Assembly: GCF_005765165.1 (NCBI RefSeq) | Contig: NZ_VCIW01000019.1 | Span: 62,001-126,000 of the forward strand | Reading direction: 5' to 3' | DNA: 64,000 bases | Source of the DNA: Paenibacillus antri | GTDB lineage: Bacteria > Bacillota > Bacilli > Paenibacillales > YIM-B00363 | Part shown: positions 17,346 through 24,661 of the stretch, one piece after another | How positions within the stretch are numbered: position 1 is the first letter of the stretch | How the letters are laid out: each line of letters begins with the position of its first letter | Notes under the pieces: model-generated | The model's input: the letters and a program-made list of their open reading frames with translations, nothing else | Told to the model about the DNA's origin: nothing | Databases searched by the model: none | Position numbers and translations under genes: made by a program

Positions 17346-18349
17346 ACGGTCCCCTCGGCTTCCCGCGTCTCCGATCCAAGCGCCGGCTCCGGTCCGCGAA
17401 GCCGCGCCAACGCGTCTTCGATGTCGTCCGCGTCCGTTCGCGTCTTCTGCACCCGGTACGTCAGCGCATAGACGACCAGCCCGGCGGGCAGAAACGCGCT
17501 GACGACGACGAGGGTGAGCAGCAGCCCGACCACGCTGACGCCGAGGCCGGCCACGACGATGCCCAGCGCGACCGCAAAGACGTAACTCAACGCCGCGAAA
17601 TTGATGTAGACGGCCAGCAGCCGCCAGAAGCTTCTCCGGGTGAGCGACCAGCTGCGGCCGATCGCGACCGATTCGTTCTCGAACAGCAGCGGCGGCAAGA
17701 AATACCCGAATCGAATGAGAAAATAGTAATACGCCAATGCGCCGCCGTAAGCGAACAACACGTATACGACCAAAGCGAACGCGCCCGCGACCGTGACCGC
17801 CGCTTCCGAATTGCCGAGCGCCGCCGTCGACAAAATCGCCCCGCCGTACACGAGGCTCAACACGAAGTTACCGACCGATACGATACTGTACGCGCCCATC
17901 GAGATGAGCCAATACAACAGCCCGTTGCCCAGCACGCGGCCGTACCGCCGCCACGCCTCGCGCAGCGCGTCGCCGGACGTCACCGCCTCCCCGTCGATCG
18001 CGCGATTCGAGAGAATGACGGCCCAAGCGAAATAAACGGGAACGACAAGAAACACCAAGACCAGCCCGATGAGGAAAATGCCGAGCGCCCTCGCCCACAC
18101 GGCCGCCCCGCCGGCGAAGAGCTCTTCCGAAAAGCGGCTTTCCCAAAACCGATCCATATCGCCGAAGTCGAAATTCGGCACGATCGGCAGCGCGTTCAGG
18201 TTGACGAGCAGCACGTTCGATACCAGATAGAACGGACCGAACGCGAGCAGCGTCCCCAGAAACAGAGACGCGAACAGCTTCCGATAAACTTGCAAAGAAC
18301 GGTCCAGCATCGGACCGACGCCCATCGGGCGCAACGTCGAACGCGTCAT
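17342..18349 (-). CDS. Polytopic membrane protein, first gene of the MoxR/DUF58 operon
   Basis: 335-aa protein with about six to seven long hydrophobic helices and short loops, opening with an RPMGVGPMLDRSLQVYRKLF amphipathic segment. The layout resembles the glycerophosphodiester-phosphodiesterase membrane-domain / DUF7544-like proteins of MoxR clusters. No catalytic motif is visible. It overlaps DUF4129 by 4 bp and so belongs to the operon running to 13283. Confidence 0.75.
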   Translation of the reverse strand: MTRSTLRPMGVGPMLDRSLQVYRKLFASLFLGTLLAFGPFYLVSNVLLVNLNALPIVPNFDFGDMDRFWESRFSEELFAGGAAVWARALGIFLIGLVLVFLVVPVYFAWAVILSNRAIDGEAVTSGDALREAWRRYGRVLGNGLLYWLISMGAYSIVSVGNFVLSLVYGGAILSTAALGNSEAAVTVAGAFALVVYVLFAYGGALAYYYFLIRFGYFLPPLLFENESVAIGRSWSLTRRSFWRLLAVYINFAALSYVFAVALGIVVAGLGVSVVGLLLTLVVVSAFLPAGLVVYALTYRVQKTRTDADDIEDALARLRGPEPALGSETREAEGTV

Positions 18350-18393
18350 GATTCCCTCCGAAAGATTGGAATTGTTTCCTATTGTACCATGAC

Positions 18394-18421
18394 GAAAGAG
18401 CCGGCGTCTCCGCCGGCTCCT
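18394..18421 (-). terminator. Intrinsic terminator of the prenyltransferase gene
   Basis: A perfect stem GAGCCGGCG/CGCCGGCTC (18398-18419) is followed on the minus strand by TTTCGTC, 8 bp after the prenyltransferase stop. It insulates this gene from the MoxR operon downstream. Confidence 0.7.
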
Positions 18422-18428
18422 CCCGTTC

Positions 18429-19382
18429 TTATATTCGGTTCAGAATCAAAGCGACCCCGAGCACCCCGATCCGGGCGGCGTTCATGATCAAGAAGTTGGA
18501 CACCGCGAGCCGGAACGTCTCCGCCTTGGACGGATTCGCCGCGAACCGCTTCGCATGCCGGCGGACCGGAACGATCGTCGCCAGCGCCGCCGCGAGCAGC
18601 CAGATCGGCACATCGAGGAAATACAATACGATCAGATCCAAATACGCGACGTAATACAACGCTTGGAACAGCTTCACCGCGTTCGCCTTGCCGATATAGA
18701 TCGGAAGCGTGTACCGCTTGTTTTCGATATCGTCCTCCATGTCGCATATATTGTTGGCCAGCATAATGTTCGCGACGCCGCACACGGCCGGGATCGAAGC
18801 CGCGAACACGAGCGACGCTTCCAGCAAGTTCAGTCGGATATCCGCCATGCCGCCCGCGTACGCGATCTCGATCAATTGCGGATCCTGCGGATGAATGAAC
18901 GCCGCTAGGAATACGATAAGAAACCCCATAAACAAACCGGAGAAAATTTCGCCGAGCGGCATCCGCGATATCGCGATCGGACCGAAGGAATACAGGATGC
19001 CCACCGCGAACGACAGCGCCCCGAGCAGCAGCACGACCGTCCCGGTTTCCCGCACGAGAAGCAGGCCGGACGCGACTGCAGCGAGAAACAGCACGGCGAT
19101 GACCGTCAACGCCGCGCCTTCGCTAATGCGATCCTTCACCATCGCGTTATGCTTTTCGTAGCCGTACCCGGTCTTCTTCACGGCCTTCTTATAATCGATA
19201 TAATTGTTGATCGCCGTCGTCGCCATATCGATGCACAGCAGCGAGAAGAACATCAGCGCGAACGACGCCCACCGAAACTCGGCGAACCGCAGCCCGGCGT
19301 ACAACGAACCGATCGCGAACGGGATCATGCTCGCCACCTTCGTTTGAATTTCTACCAGCTTGAGAAAACCTCGGAACGTCAT
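18429..19382 (-). CDS. menA: UbiA-family polyprenyltransferase, MenA-like
   Basis: 317-aa integral membrane protein with eight to nine helices. The two prenyl-diphosphate/Mg motifs are NNYIDYKKA (near residue 60) and NNICDMEDDIENKRYTLP (near 213). It probably attaches a polyprenyl chain to 1,4-dihydroxy-2-naphthoate in menaquinone synthesis, as MenA does. The alternative is another UbiA aromatic prenyltransferase, since no other men gene lies here. The ATG follows GGGGTGG. Single gene with its own terminator. Confidence 0.8.
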   Translation of the reverse strand: MTFRGFLKLVEIQTKVASMIPFAIGSLYAGLRFAEFRWASFALMFFSLLCIDMATTAINNYIDYKKAVKKTGYGYEKHNAMVKDRISEGAALTVIAVLFLAAVASGLLLVRETGTVVLLLGALSFAVGILYSFGPIAISRMPLGEIFSGLFMGFLIVFLAAFIHPQDPQLIEIAYAGGMADIRLNLLEASLVFAASIPAVCGVANIMLANNICDMEDDIENKRYTLPIYIGKANAVKLFQALYYVAYLDLIVLYFLDVPIWLLAAALATIVPVRRHAKRFAANPSKAETFRLAVSNFLIMNAARIGVLGVALILNRI

Positions 19383-19513
19383 CGCGCGCCACCCCGATCC
19401 TGCGAGTATGAACTTCCTTCACTATACCGAGATTCGCGGAACGGGAATGTGAGAAAAATTACACCCGGATTCGCCTCGCCCCAGGACTAGCGGTCTCTCC
19501 CTTTTCCGCCGGC

Positions 19514-19544
19514 TCCTTTCCAAGGTGATTCCCTTTGATCAGGC
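19514..19544 (+). repeat. Left 31-bp imperfect inverted repeat of the IS1595-like element
   Basis: This 31-base segment is the reverse complement of 20459-20489 at 27 of 31 positions, with an uninterrupted 16-base identical block (ATCACCTTGGAAAGGA on the right copy). The two copies flank exactly one gene, as IS terminal inverted repeats do. The precise outer ends and a target duplication could not be fixed by eye. Confidence 0.7.
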
Positions 19545-19568
19545 ACCCTGCGGATTAGAATTTTTCAA

Positions 19569-19597
19569 TTGGATATAGAACGTATGTTCGGTATAAT
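19569..19597 (+). promoter_or_regulatory. Sigma-A-type promoter of the IS1595-like gene
   Basis: TTGGAT (19569-19574), a 17-bp spacer and a perfect TATAAT (19592-19597), about 15 bp upstream of the AAAAGGAGG ribosome site. This is one of the best promoter matches in the window. Confidence 0.75.
19577..19590 (+). promoter_or_regulatory. Putative LexA (SOS) box within the promoter spacer
   Basis: AGAACGTATGTTCG matches the Bacillus LexA consensus CGAACRNRYGTTYC at 12 of 14 positions, including all of GAAC-N4-GTTC; only the two outermost bases differ. It lies between the -35 and -10 hexamers, where a repressor would block polymerase. Confidence 0.65.
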
Positions 19598-19618
19598 GGG
19601 GAAAAGGAGGCGGCGTTC

Positions 19619-20428
19619 ATGGACCAAGCGGAACAAGCGGCTTATTTCTTTCGGCGGCGGTGGCCGAACGGGTTTTCCTGCCCGAGCTGCGGATATGGGG
19701 CGTATTATACGATCGCGACGCGGCAGCTCCCGCTCTACGAATGCCGCCTGTGCGGACATCAGACGTCCGTGACGGCCGGCACCGTCATGGCCAAGACGCG
19801 CACGCCGCTCGCCAAGTGGGCCGCCGCCATCGAGCTGCTCGCCTCTACGAACGGCGTGAACGCGAAGCGGCTCGCCGCGCTCATCGACGTAAAGCACAAG
19901 ACGGCGTGGCGCATGCTGCGCAAATTCCGGCAGGCGATCGGAGAAGTCGAGGACGCCTTCAAGCTGCAAGGGACCGTACATACCGGGCTTCATTTTCTGG
20001 CGCCCAAGTACATATTCATCTTCCTGCCCCACCGGCACTACCGCTGCGAACGCGTCGTGTCCGTCTCGGCTTCCGTCGGAAGAGACGGCAAACCGACCGC
20101 CCTGAAGCTCGGGTTCGTGCCTCGAGACCGTCTCGTCCCCCGATTCAAGGAACCGACCGCGCATGGGAAGGCGCGCATTCTGGAGGAGCACGTCGATCCG
20201 AGCGCGGACGTTCAATGGTTGAACTCCGATCGGATGCACCATAGCCCGCTGCGAGATTGCCTGCTTGAGGCTCGCGGCTGGATGAACCGACTGTTCCGCG
20301 GCGTCGGCACGAAGTACCTGCAGGGCTACCTCGACGAATTCTGCTTCCGTTGGAACGCCGCGTCGCGAGGGAAGCCGCCGCGCGAGGCATGGGACATGTT
20401 ATGTTTTCCGAGCGACATAGCTGCTTAG
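19619..20428 (+). CDS. IS1595/ISXO2-like transposase homologue lacking the DDE catalytic residues
   Basis: 269-aa protein. It has an N-terminal zinc ribbon (C21PSC24, C42RLC45), a helix-turn-helix-like region (about 76-105), a degenerate transposase core and a well-conserved C-terminal motif KYLQGYLDEFCFRWN (232-246) typical of IS1595-family transposases. Where the family has a VEVDE-type first catalytic acid this protein reads GTVHTGLHFLAP (118-129). The later SDG and HxN/E regions are also replaced (around 203-222). It is a full-length frame with AAAAGGAGG, a strong promoter and an SOS-type box, so it looks maintained rather than decaying. A DNA-binding role is an inference. Confidence 0.75.
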   Translation: MDQAEQAAYFFRRRWPNGFSCPSCGYGAYYTIATRQLPLYECRLCGHQTSVTAGTVMAKTRTPLAKWAAAIELLASTNGVNAKRLAALIDVKHKTAWRMLRKFRQAIGEVEDAFKLQGTVHTGLHFLAPKYIFIFLPHRHYRCERVVSVSASVGRDGKPTALKLGFVPRDRLVPRFKEPTAHGKARILEEHVDPSADVQWLNSDRMHHSPLRDCLLEARGWMNRLFRGVGTKYLQGYLDEFCFRWNAASRGKPPREAWDMLCFPSDIAA

Positions 20429-20458
20429 CCCCCCTTCTCCCGTGCGCAACCCCACGCC

Positions 20459-20489
20459 GCCTGAGCAGAGGACATCACCTTGGAAAGGA
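20459..20489 (+). repeat. Right 31-bp imperfect inverted repeat of the IS1595-like element
   Basis: Partner of 19514-19544 (27/31 complementary). It begins 30 bp after the transposase-like stop codon and includes the block ATCACCTTGGAAAGGA. Confidence 0.7.
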
Positions 20490-20514
20490 ACGCGGAAAGA
20501 CACGCCCCCTTCAT

Positions 20515-20547
20515 AAAAGGAAGGACCCGGCGACGTCCGCCGAGTCC
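20515..20547 (-). terminator. Intrinsic terminator of glnK-amtB
   Basis: The minus-strand stem GGACtCGGCG/CGCCGgGTCC (20523-20547) is followed by TTCCTTTTATG, 37 bp after the amtB stop. Confidence 0.7.
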
Positions 20548-20583
20548 ATGTTAGGTTTCTTTTCGCTGCCGCTTGAACTACTA

Positions 20584-21894
20584 CTATCCGCTCGCTTTCG
20601 CAGCGAACGGATCCGGCTGCTTCACGCTCACGCCCGTCGTGGCCTCGAAGTCGTACAACGCCTTCGTCGTTTCGGAGAAGCGATCCAGCTCGTTGTAGGC
20701 CGGAATGCCGTGGTACGCCATATCGAGCCCTTCTTCTTCCTCCTCCGCCGTCGCGCGCAGGCCTACCGTAACCTTCGCGACGTACGCGATCGCGGCTCCT
20801 CCGGCGAAGCCCCACGCGATGATCGCCAATGCGCCGATGGCTTGCGCGGCGAGCAGCGACGCATCCCCCGTCGTGAAGAGTCCGCCCTGCGCGTCGAACA
20901 ATCCGACGGCGATCGTGCCGAACGCGCCATTGAAGCCGTGAACGGCGACCGCGCCGACCGGGTCGTCCACCTTCAGCCTGTCGATGAAGAGCGTCGCCCA
21001 GATGACGATCAGGCCTGCGACGAGACCGATGACGATCGACTGCCATTGATTCACGAACGCGCAGCCCGCCGTGATGGCGACGAGGCCCGACAAGGCGCCG
21101 TTCATGACCATGGACGGGTCGGTCTTGCCGAAGCGGAACATCGTGAACAGCATCGCGGACGCGCCGCCCGCCGCCGCGCCGAGCATCGTGTTGAGCGCGA
21201 TCGACGACAGCATGCCGTCGCCGGCGTTCAGCGTGCTGCCGGCGTTGAAGCCGAACCAGCCGAACCAGAGCACGAACACGCCGGCCGAAGCGAGCGGAAT
21301 GTTCGACGGCGCGAAGACGTTGACGCTGCCGTCCTTATAGCGGCCTTGACGGGGGCCGAGAATCCAGGCGATGACGAACGCCGCGGAACCGCCGAGCAGG
21401 TGGATGACGGCCGAGCCCGCGAAGTCCTTCATGCCGAGCTGCGCCAGCCAGCCGTCGGCGTTCCAAGCCCAGTGGCCGGAAATCGGGTACAAGAGAAGCG
21501 CGATCAAGCCGGCGACGATGACATAAGCTTTGAAGTTCATTCGCTCCGCCACCGCGCCCGAGACGATCGAGATGCAGGCCACCGCGAAGCCGAGCTGGAA
21601 CAAAACGTATGCGGCAGCCGGCAAATCGAGGCCGAGGTCGATTTGCTGCGGGGCAAAGAACAGCGACGTCCCGATCAGACCGCCCGCGTCGGACCCGAAC
21701 ATGAGACCGAAGCCGATCGCCCAGAACGCTAAGGCGCCGATGGTCAGGTCGACGAAAATCTTCATCGTGACGTTGACCGCGTTCTTCGTCCTTACGAGGC
21801 CGGCCTCGAGCAGGCTGAATCCGCCCTCCATGAACAACACCATGGCCGCCGCGAGCACGACCCAGATCGTATTGAGATGTATCGCTTCCACCAT
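20584..21894 (-). CDS. amtB: Ammonium transporter AmtB
   Basis: 436-aa Amt/MEP/Rh channel with eleven predicted helices. The twin pore histidines are H165 (SAVIHLLGG) and H319 (VAVHGFNG); GHWAWN and DDPVGAVAVHG motifs are also conserved. It carries NH4+/NH3 across the membrane under nitrogen limitation. The C-terminal tail is extended and Glu-rich (ATAEEEEEGLD), a likely site of PII docking. It lies 6 bp downstream of glnK, an order opposite to B. subtilis nrgAB. Expected to be controlled by the GlnR/TnrA box upstream of glnK. Confidence 0.95.
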   Translation of the reverse strand: MVEAIHLNTIWVVLAAAMVLFMEGGFSLLEAGLVRTKNAVNVTMKIFVDLTIGALAFWAIGFGLMFGSDAGGLIGTSLFFAPQQIDLGLDLPAAAYVLFQLGFAVACISIVSGAVAERMNFKAYVIVAGLIALLLYPISGHWAWNADGWLAQLGMKDFAGSAVIHLLGGSAAFVIAWILGPRQGRYKDGSVNVFAPSNIPLASAGVFVLWFGWFGFNAGSTLNAGDGMLSSIALNTMLGAAAGGASAMLFTMFRFGKTDPSMVMNGALSGLVAITAGCAFVNQWQSIVIGLVAGLIVIWATLFIDRLKVDDPVGAVAVHGFNGAFGTIAVGLFDAQGGLFTTGDASLLAAQAIGALAIIAWGFAGGAAIAYVAKVTVGLRATAEEEEEGLDMAYHGIPAYNELDRFSETTKALYDFEATTGVSVKQPDPFAAKASG

Positions 21895-21900
21895 GATCGA

Positions 21901-22266
21901 CTACGCCTCCCCTGTCAGCGGCCGAAGCTCGTCGATCGTCTCGTCGATCCGGCCGGTACGAATGTTATAGGCTTGCTCTACGGAGGAGATGAAGATTTTC
22001 CCGTCCCCCGCCTCGCCCGTCTGCGCCGCCGACACGATCGCTTGCACCGTACGCTCGACCATGAAGTCCGAGATGACGATCTCCATCTTTACTTTCGGGT
22101 GCAGACTGACGTTGTAATTTTGCCCTCTATAGATGCCGCTTCGTTCTTTCTGCAATCCGCGTCCGACCACCTGATTCACCGTGAACGCCGTTACGCCGAT
22201 CGCGTGCAGCGCCTTGATCGTATCGTGCAGCTTCTGCGGTCTAAGAATCGCCTCGATCTTCTTCAA
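21901..22266 (-). CDS. glnK: PII nitrogen regulatory protein (GlnK/NrgB type)
   Basis: 121-aa PII protein, slightly longer than the 112-aa standard. The T-loop segment RGLQKERSGIYRGQNYNV and the C-terminal DGKIFISSVEQAYNIRTG are typical of the family. It senses 2-oxoglutarate, ATP and ADP and probably gates AmtB or binds nitrogen regulators. The start is TTG with GGAGG nine bases upstream. First gene of the glnK-amtB operon. Confidence 0.93.
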   Translation of the reverse strand: MKKIEAILRPQKLHDTIKALHAIGVTAFTVNQVVGRGLQKERSGIYRGQNYNVSLHPKVKMEIVISDFMVERTVQAIVSAAQTGEAGDGKIFISSVEQAYNIRTGRIDETIDELRPLTGEA

Positions 22267-22323
22267 CCGGGTTCGCCTCCGTTTTGGTTACTAATACTGC
22301 CATAGCAAAACCTCACATGTAGA

Positions 22324-22340
22324 TGTTATCTACAATTACA
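22324..22340 (-). promoter_or_regulatory. GlnR/TnrA operator upstream of glnK-amtB
   Basis: TGTTA-TCTACAA-TTACA is a perfect match to TGTNA-N7-TNACA, centred about 66 bp upstream of the glnK TTG. A second, weaker half-like match (TGTAA-N7-TCACG) lies directly adjacent at 22341. In B. subtilis TnrA activates nrgAB through such a box. Confidence 0.75.
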
Positions 22341-22427
22341 TGTAACAATATCTCACGTCACCCGCTTTTCGTCAATACATGTCGCTGTATTTCACATAAA
22401 AAGTTCGAAATCGTCGTCATTCCTTCG

Positions 22428-22454
22428 TGTCACAACTTTGCGCCGACTCTCGTT
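22428..22454 (+). promoter_or_regulatory. ECF41-type promoter for the oxidoreductase-sigma operon
   Basis: TGTCACA (22428-22434), a 16-bp spacer and CGTT (22451-22454), 33 bp upstream of the oxidoreductase ATG. The published ECF41 consensus, as I remember it, is TGTCACA-N16/17-CGTC, so only the last base differs. The following gene pair encodes an ECF41 sigma factor. Confidence 0.7.
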
Positions 22455-22487
22455 ACATGGGTAAACCCAAGCGAGGAGTGGTGTGCG

Positions 22488-23672
22488 ATGCAAACGATCG
22501 TAGTGGTCGGAGGCGGTTATGCGGGCATTCATACGGTGAAAGCGGTCAAGGCGGAGAGCGAGCGGACCGGCGCGCCGGTCCGCATCGTTCTGATGGACCC
22601 GGCGACTTATCACGCGAAGAAGGTGCGGCTCGTGCAAGCGGCGGCGGTGCCGACCAGCTTGCGGGTGCCGTGGGAGGCGTTGTTTCCCGCGGGCGAAGCG
22701 GATTTCGTACAGGGGCGCTGTCTTGCCGTCGACGCCGCGGCGCGGAAGGTGAAATACGAGGACGCGTCGGGCGTCGAACGAACGCTGGCGTACGACCGGC
22801 TCGTGCTCGCGCTCGGCAGCGTCGTCCGCGAAGCGCCCGAGGGCGCCGGCGGCATCGCGCTGCGGGACGAAGTCCATGCGGAGCGCATTCGCCTCGCCGT
22901 CGAGGCGAATTTGTCGGCGGCGGCCCAGGAGCGAGATGCCTCGCGGCAAGCGGCGCTGTGCGCCGTCGTCGTCGCCGGGGGCGGGATCAGCGGCGTCGAG
23001 ACCGCCGCCGAGCTCGCTAAGGCGATGAGGCGTCGGGCCGCCGCGCTCGGGCTTCCGGCGACGCTGCCGCGCGTGACGATCGTCGCCGGCGGAACGCGGC
23101 TCGTGCCGCTAATGACGGAAGCCGCGTCTAAGCGCCTGGAAGCACGGCTGCGCGCGGCAAGCGTACGCATCGTCCGCGGCGCGCGCGTCGCCCGGGAGGG
23201 CGGCGACGGGTTCGCCGTGCTTTCCGACGGGAGACGCCTCCCCTGCGGCCTCGTTATCTGGACAATCGGGGTAGACCCAAGCCCGTCGCTGCGCGGTCTC
23301 GGGCTGCCGCTCGGCTCGAACGGACGGCTCCAGACCGATTCGTGGTATCGGGTGCAAGGCGGCTATGATACGATATATGCCATTGGGGACAACGCGCGGA
23401 TCGTCGATTCGGCGACGGGTATCGAAGACGGGATGACGTGCCGCGAAGCGATCCAACAAGCGCAGCGGCTCGGGAGGGTGCTGCTCGCGGACATCGCCGG
23501 CCGCCCCGCCGAACCGCATCGCGCGGCGACGCGGCAGCAGTATTGCGTGGACCTCGGCGAAGGCGAAGGCTTCGCATGGATCCGCCACTGGGGCGTCGAC
23601 TTTACGATCGGCGGCGCGCTCGGCGGCAAGGTAAGAGAGTACACCTGGAACCTCGGCAGCTTGATGAAGTAA
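22488..23672 (+). CDS. NAD(P)/FAD-dependent oxidoreductase (type II NADH dehydrogenase-like)
   Basis: 394-aa pyridine nucleotide-disulfide oxidoreductase family protein. The N-terminal FAD site is VVVGGGYAGIHT, the central NAD(P) site is VVVAGGGISGVETAAELA, and the FAD-binding motif is YAIGDNARI. It resembles NDH-2/AIF-like enzymes lacking the redox-active CxxC. The ATG at 22488 follows GAGGAG; the frame runs back to 22323 but would cover the promoter and GlnR box. It lies 35 bp upstream of an ECF41 sigma gene, so it is the probable target enzyme of that sigma factor. Confidence 0.87.
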   Translation: MQTIVVVGGGYAGIHTVKAVKAESERTGAPVRIVLMDPATYHAKKVRLVQAAAVPTSLRVPWEALFPAGEADFVQGRCLAVDAAARKVKYEDASGVERTLAYDRLVLALGSVVREAPEGAGGIALRDEVHAERIRLAVEANLSAAAQERDASRQAALCAVVVAGGGISGVETAAELAKAMRRRAAALGLPATLPRVTIVAGGTRLVPLMTEAASKRLEARLRAASVRIVRGARVAREGGDGFAVLSDGRRLPCGLVIWTIGVDPSPSLRGLGLPLGSNGRLQTDSWYRVQGGYDTIYAIGDNARIVDSATGIEDGMTCREAIQQAQRLGRVLLADIAGRPAEPHRAATRQQYCVDLGEGEGFAWIRHWGVDFTIGGALGGKVREYTWNLGSLMK

Positions 23673-23707
23673 TCGGAAGTCGATATAAGATTCGGTAGAG
23701 GAGCGCG

Positions 23708-24634
23708 ATGGGAATGACGGAATCGTCGGCGGCGGCCGGAACGGAACATTTATATGAGAAATACAGGCCTTTGTTATTTTCATTGGCGTACCGCATGACC
23801 GGCTCCGCCGCGGAAGCCGAGGACGTCGTGCAGGACGTCTTCCTCCAGTGGGAGCGCCGGACGCCGGATGCGCGGGCGCTCGAGTATCCGAAGGCGTATT
23901 TGTGCAAGATGACCGTCAATCGTTGCACCGACCTCGCTCGCTCCGCCCGCGCGCGGCGGGAGACGTACGTCGGCCCTTGGCTCCCCGAGCCGCTCCTGAC
24001 GACCGGAGCCGAGGGCGACCCGGCGGTCGTCGCGGAACGCGACGAGACGCTGTCGTTCGCCATGCTGCTGATGATGGAGCGGCTCTCCCCCGTCGAGCGC
24101 GCCGTCTTCGTGCTCCGGGAAGCGTTCGGCTTCGAGTATGAGGAGATCGCGGGCCTCGTTGACAAGTCGGCGGCGAACGTCCGGAAAATCATGAGCCGCG
24201 TCAGAGTCAAGCTCGACGCCGATCCCATGGAGGCCGCCGCGCCGTCCGAGCAATTCGCGGAAGAGCTGCTCCGGGCGTTCCATCACGCGGCCGGCACCGG
24301 CGACATGGAGCCGCTCTTTCGGCGGCTGGCGCCGGACGTCGTGCTTCTGTCGGACGGAGGGGGCAAGGTGTTCGCGGCGACGGCGCCGATCGAGTCGAAG
24401 CCGAGGGTCGCCGCCTTCCTCGGCGGCTTGCTGCGGAAGATGGCTCCCGATACTTCGGTCGTGCCCGTCGTCGTCAACGGCGGCCCGGGCCTCGCCATTT
24501 TCGAGGGAGAGGATCGGACGGTACGCAGCGTGATGGCGTTCCGGCTCGGTGGGGACGGAGAGGTTCGGGCCGTCTACATCGTCCGCAACCCGGACAAACT
24601 GAGTCATGTTTCGCGGGAGCTGCGAATACCCTAG
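23708..24634 (+). CDS. ECF41-group RNA polymerase sigma factor with SnoaL-like C-terminal domain
   Basis: 308-aa sigma factor: region 2 (about 15-80), region 4 (about 120-172) and a C-terminal NTF2/SnoaL-like domain (185-305). The three ECF41 signature motifs are present: WLPEP (91-95) in the linker, DGGGK (216-220) and NPDKL (294-298). ECF41 factors lack a classical anti-sigma gene; the C-terminal domain regulates activity in cis, and they typically control a neighbouring oxidoreductase, epimerase or carboxymuconolactone decarboxylase gene. That matches the upstream oxidoreductase. The ATG follows AGAGGAG. Confidence 0.9.
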   Translation: MGMTESSAAAGTEHLYEKYRPLLFSLAYRMTGSAAEAEDVVQDVFLQWERRTPDARALEYPKAYLCKMTVNRCTDLARSARARRETYVGPWLPEPLLTTGAEGDPAVVAERDETLSFAMLLMMERLSPVERAVFVLREAFGFEYEEIAGLVDKSAANVRKIMSRVRVKLDADPMEAAAPSEQFAEELLRAFHHAAGTGDMEPLFRRLAPDVVLLSDGGGKVFAATAPIESKPRVAAFLGGLLRKMAPDTSVVPVVVNGGPGLAIFEGEDRTVRSVMAFRLGGDGEVRAVYIVRNPDKLSHVSRELRIP

Positions 24635-24661
24635 TACCACTACGGACAAACGGGGTGGAGC

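Larger units (their letters stand above)
19514..20489 (+). mobile_element. IS1595-like element, ~976 bp, possibly domesticated
   Basis: Bounded by the two 31-bp imperfect inverted repeats and holding a single transposase-like gene. Size and layout fit a simple IS1595-group insertion sequence, but the encoded protein appears catalytically dead and the inverted repeats have diverged (4 mismatches). This suggests an old insertion or an exapted locus. Confidence 0.55.

Noticed and set aside
19514-20489. Active insertion sequence
   Set aside because: Catalytic residues appear lost and the inverted repeats have diverged; kept as a possibly domesticated element instead.
22323-22487. Longer N-terminus for the FAD oxidoreductase
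   Set aside because: It would cover the GlnR box and ECF41-type promoter and precede the FAD-binding GxGxxG by an unrelated, Cys/His-rich segment; ATG 22488 has a good ribosome site.
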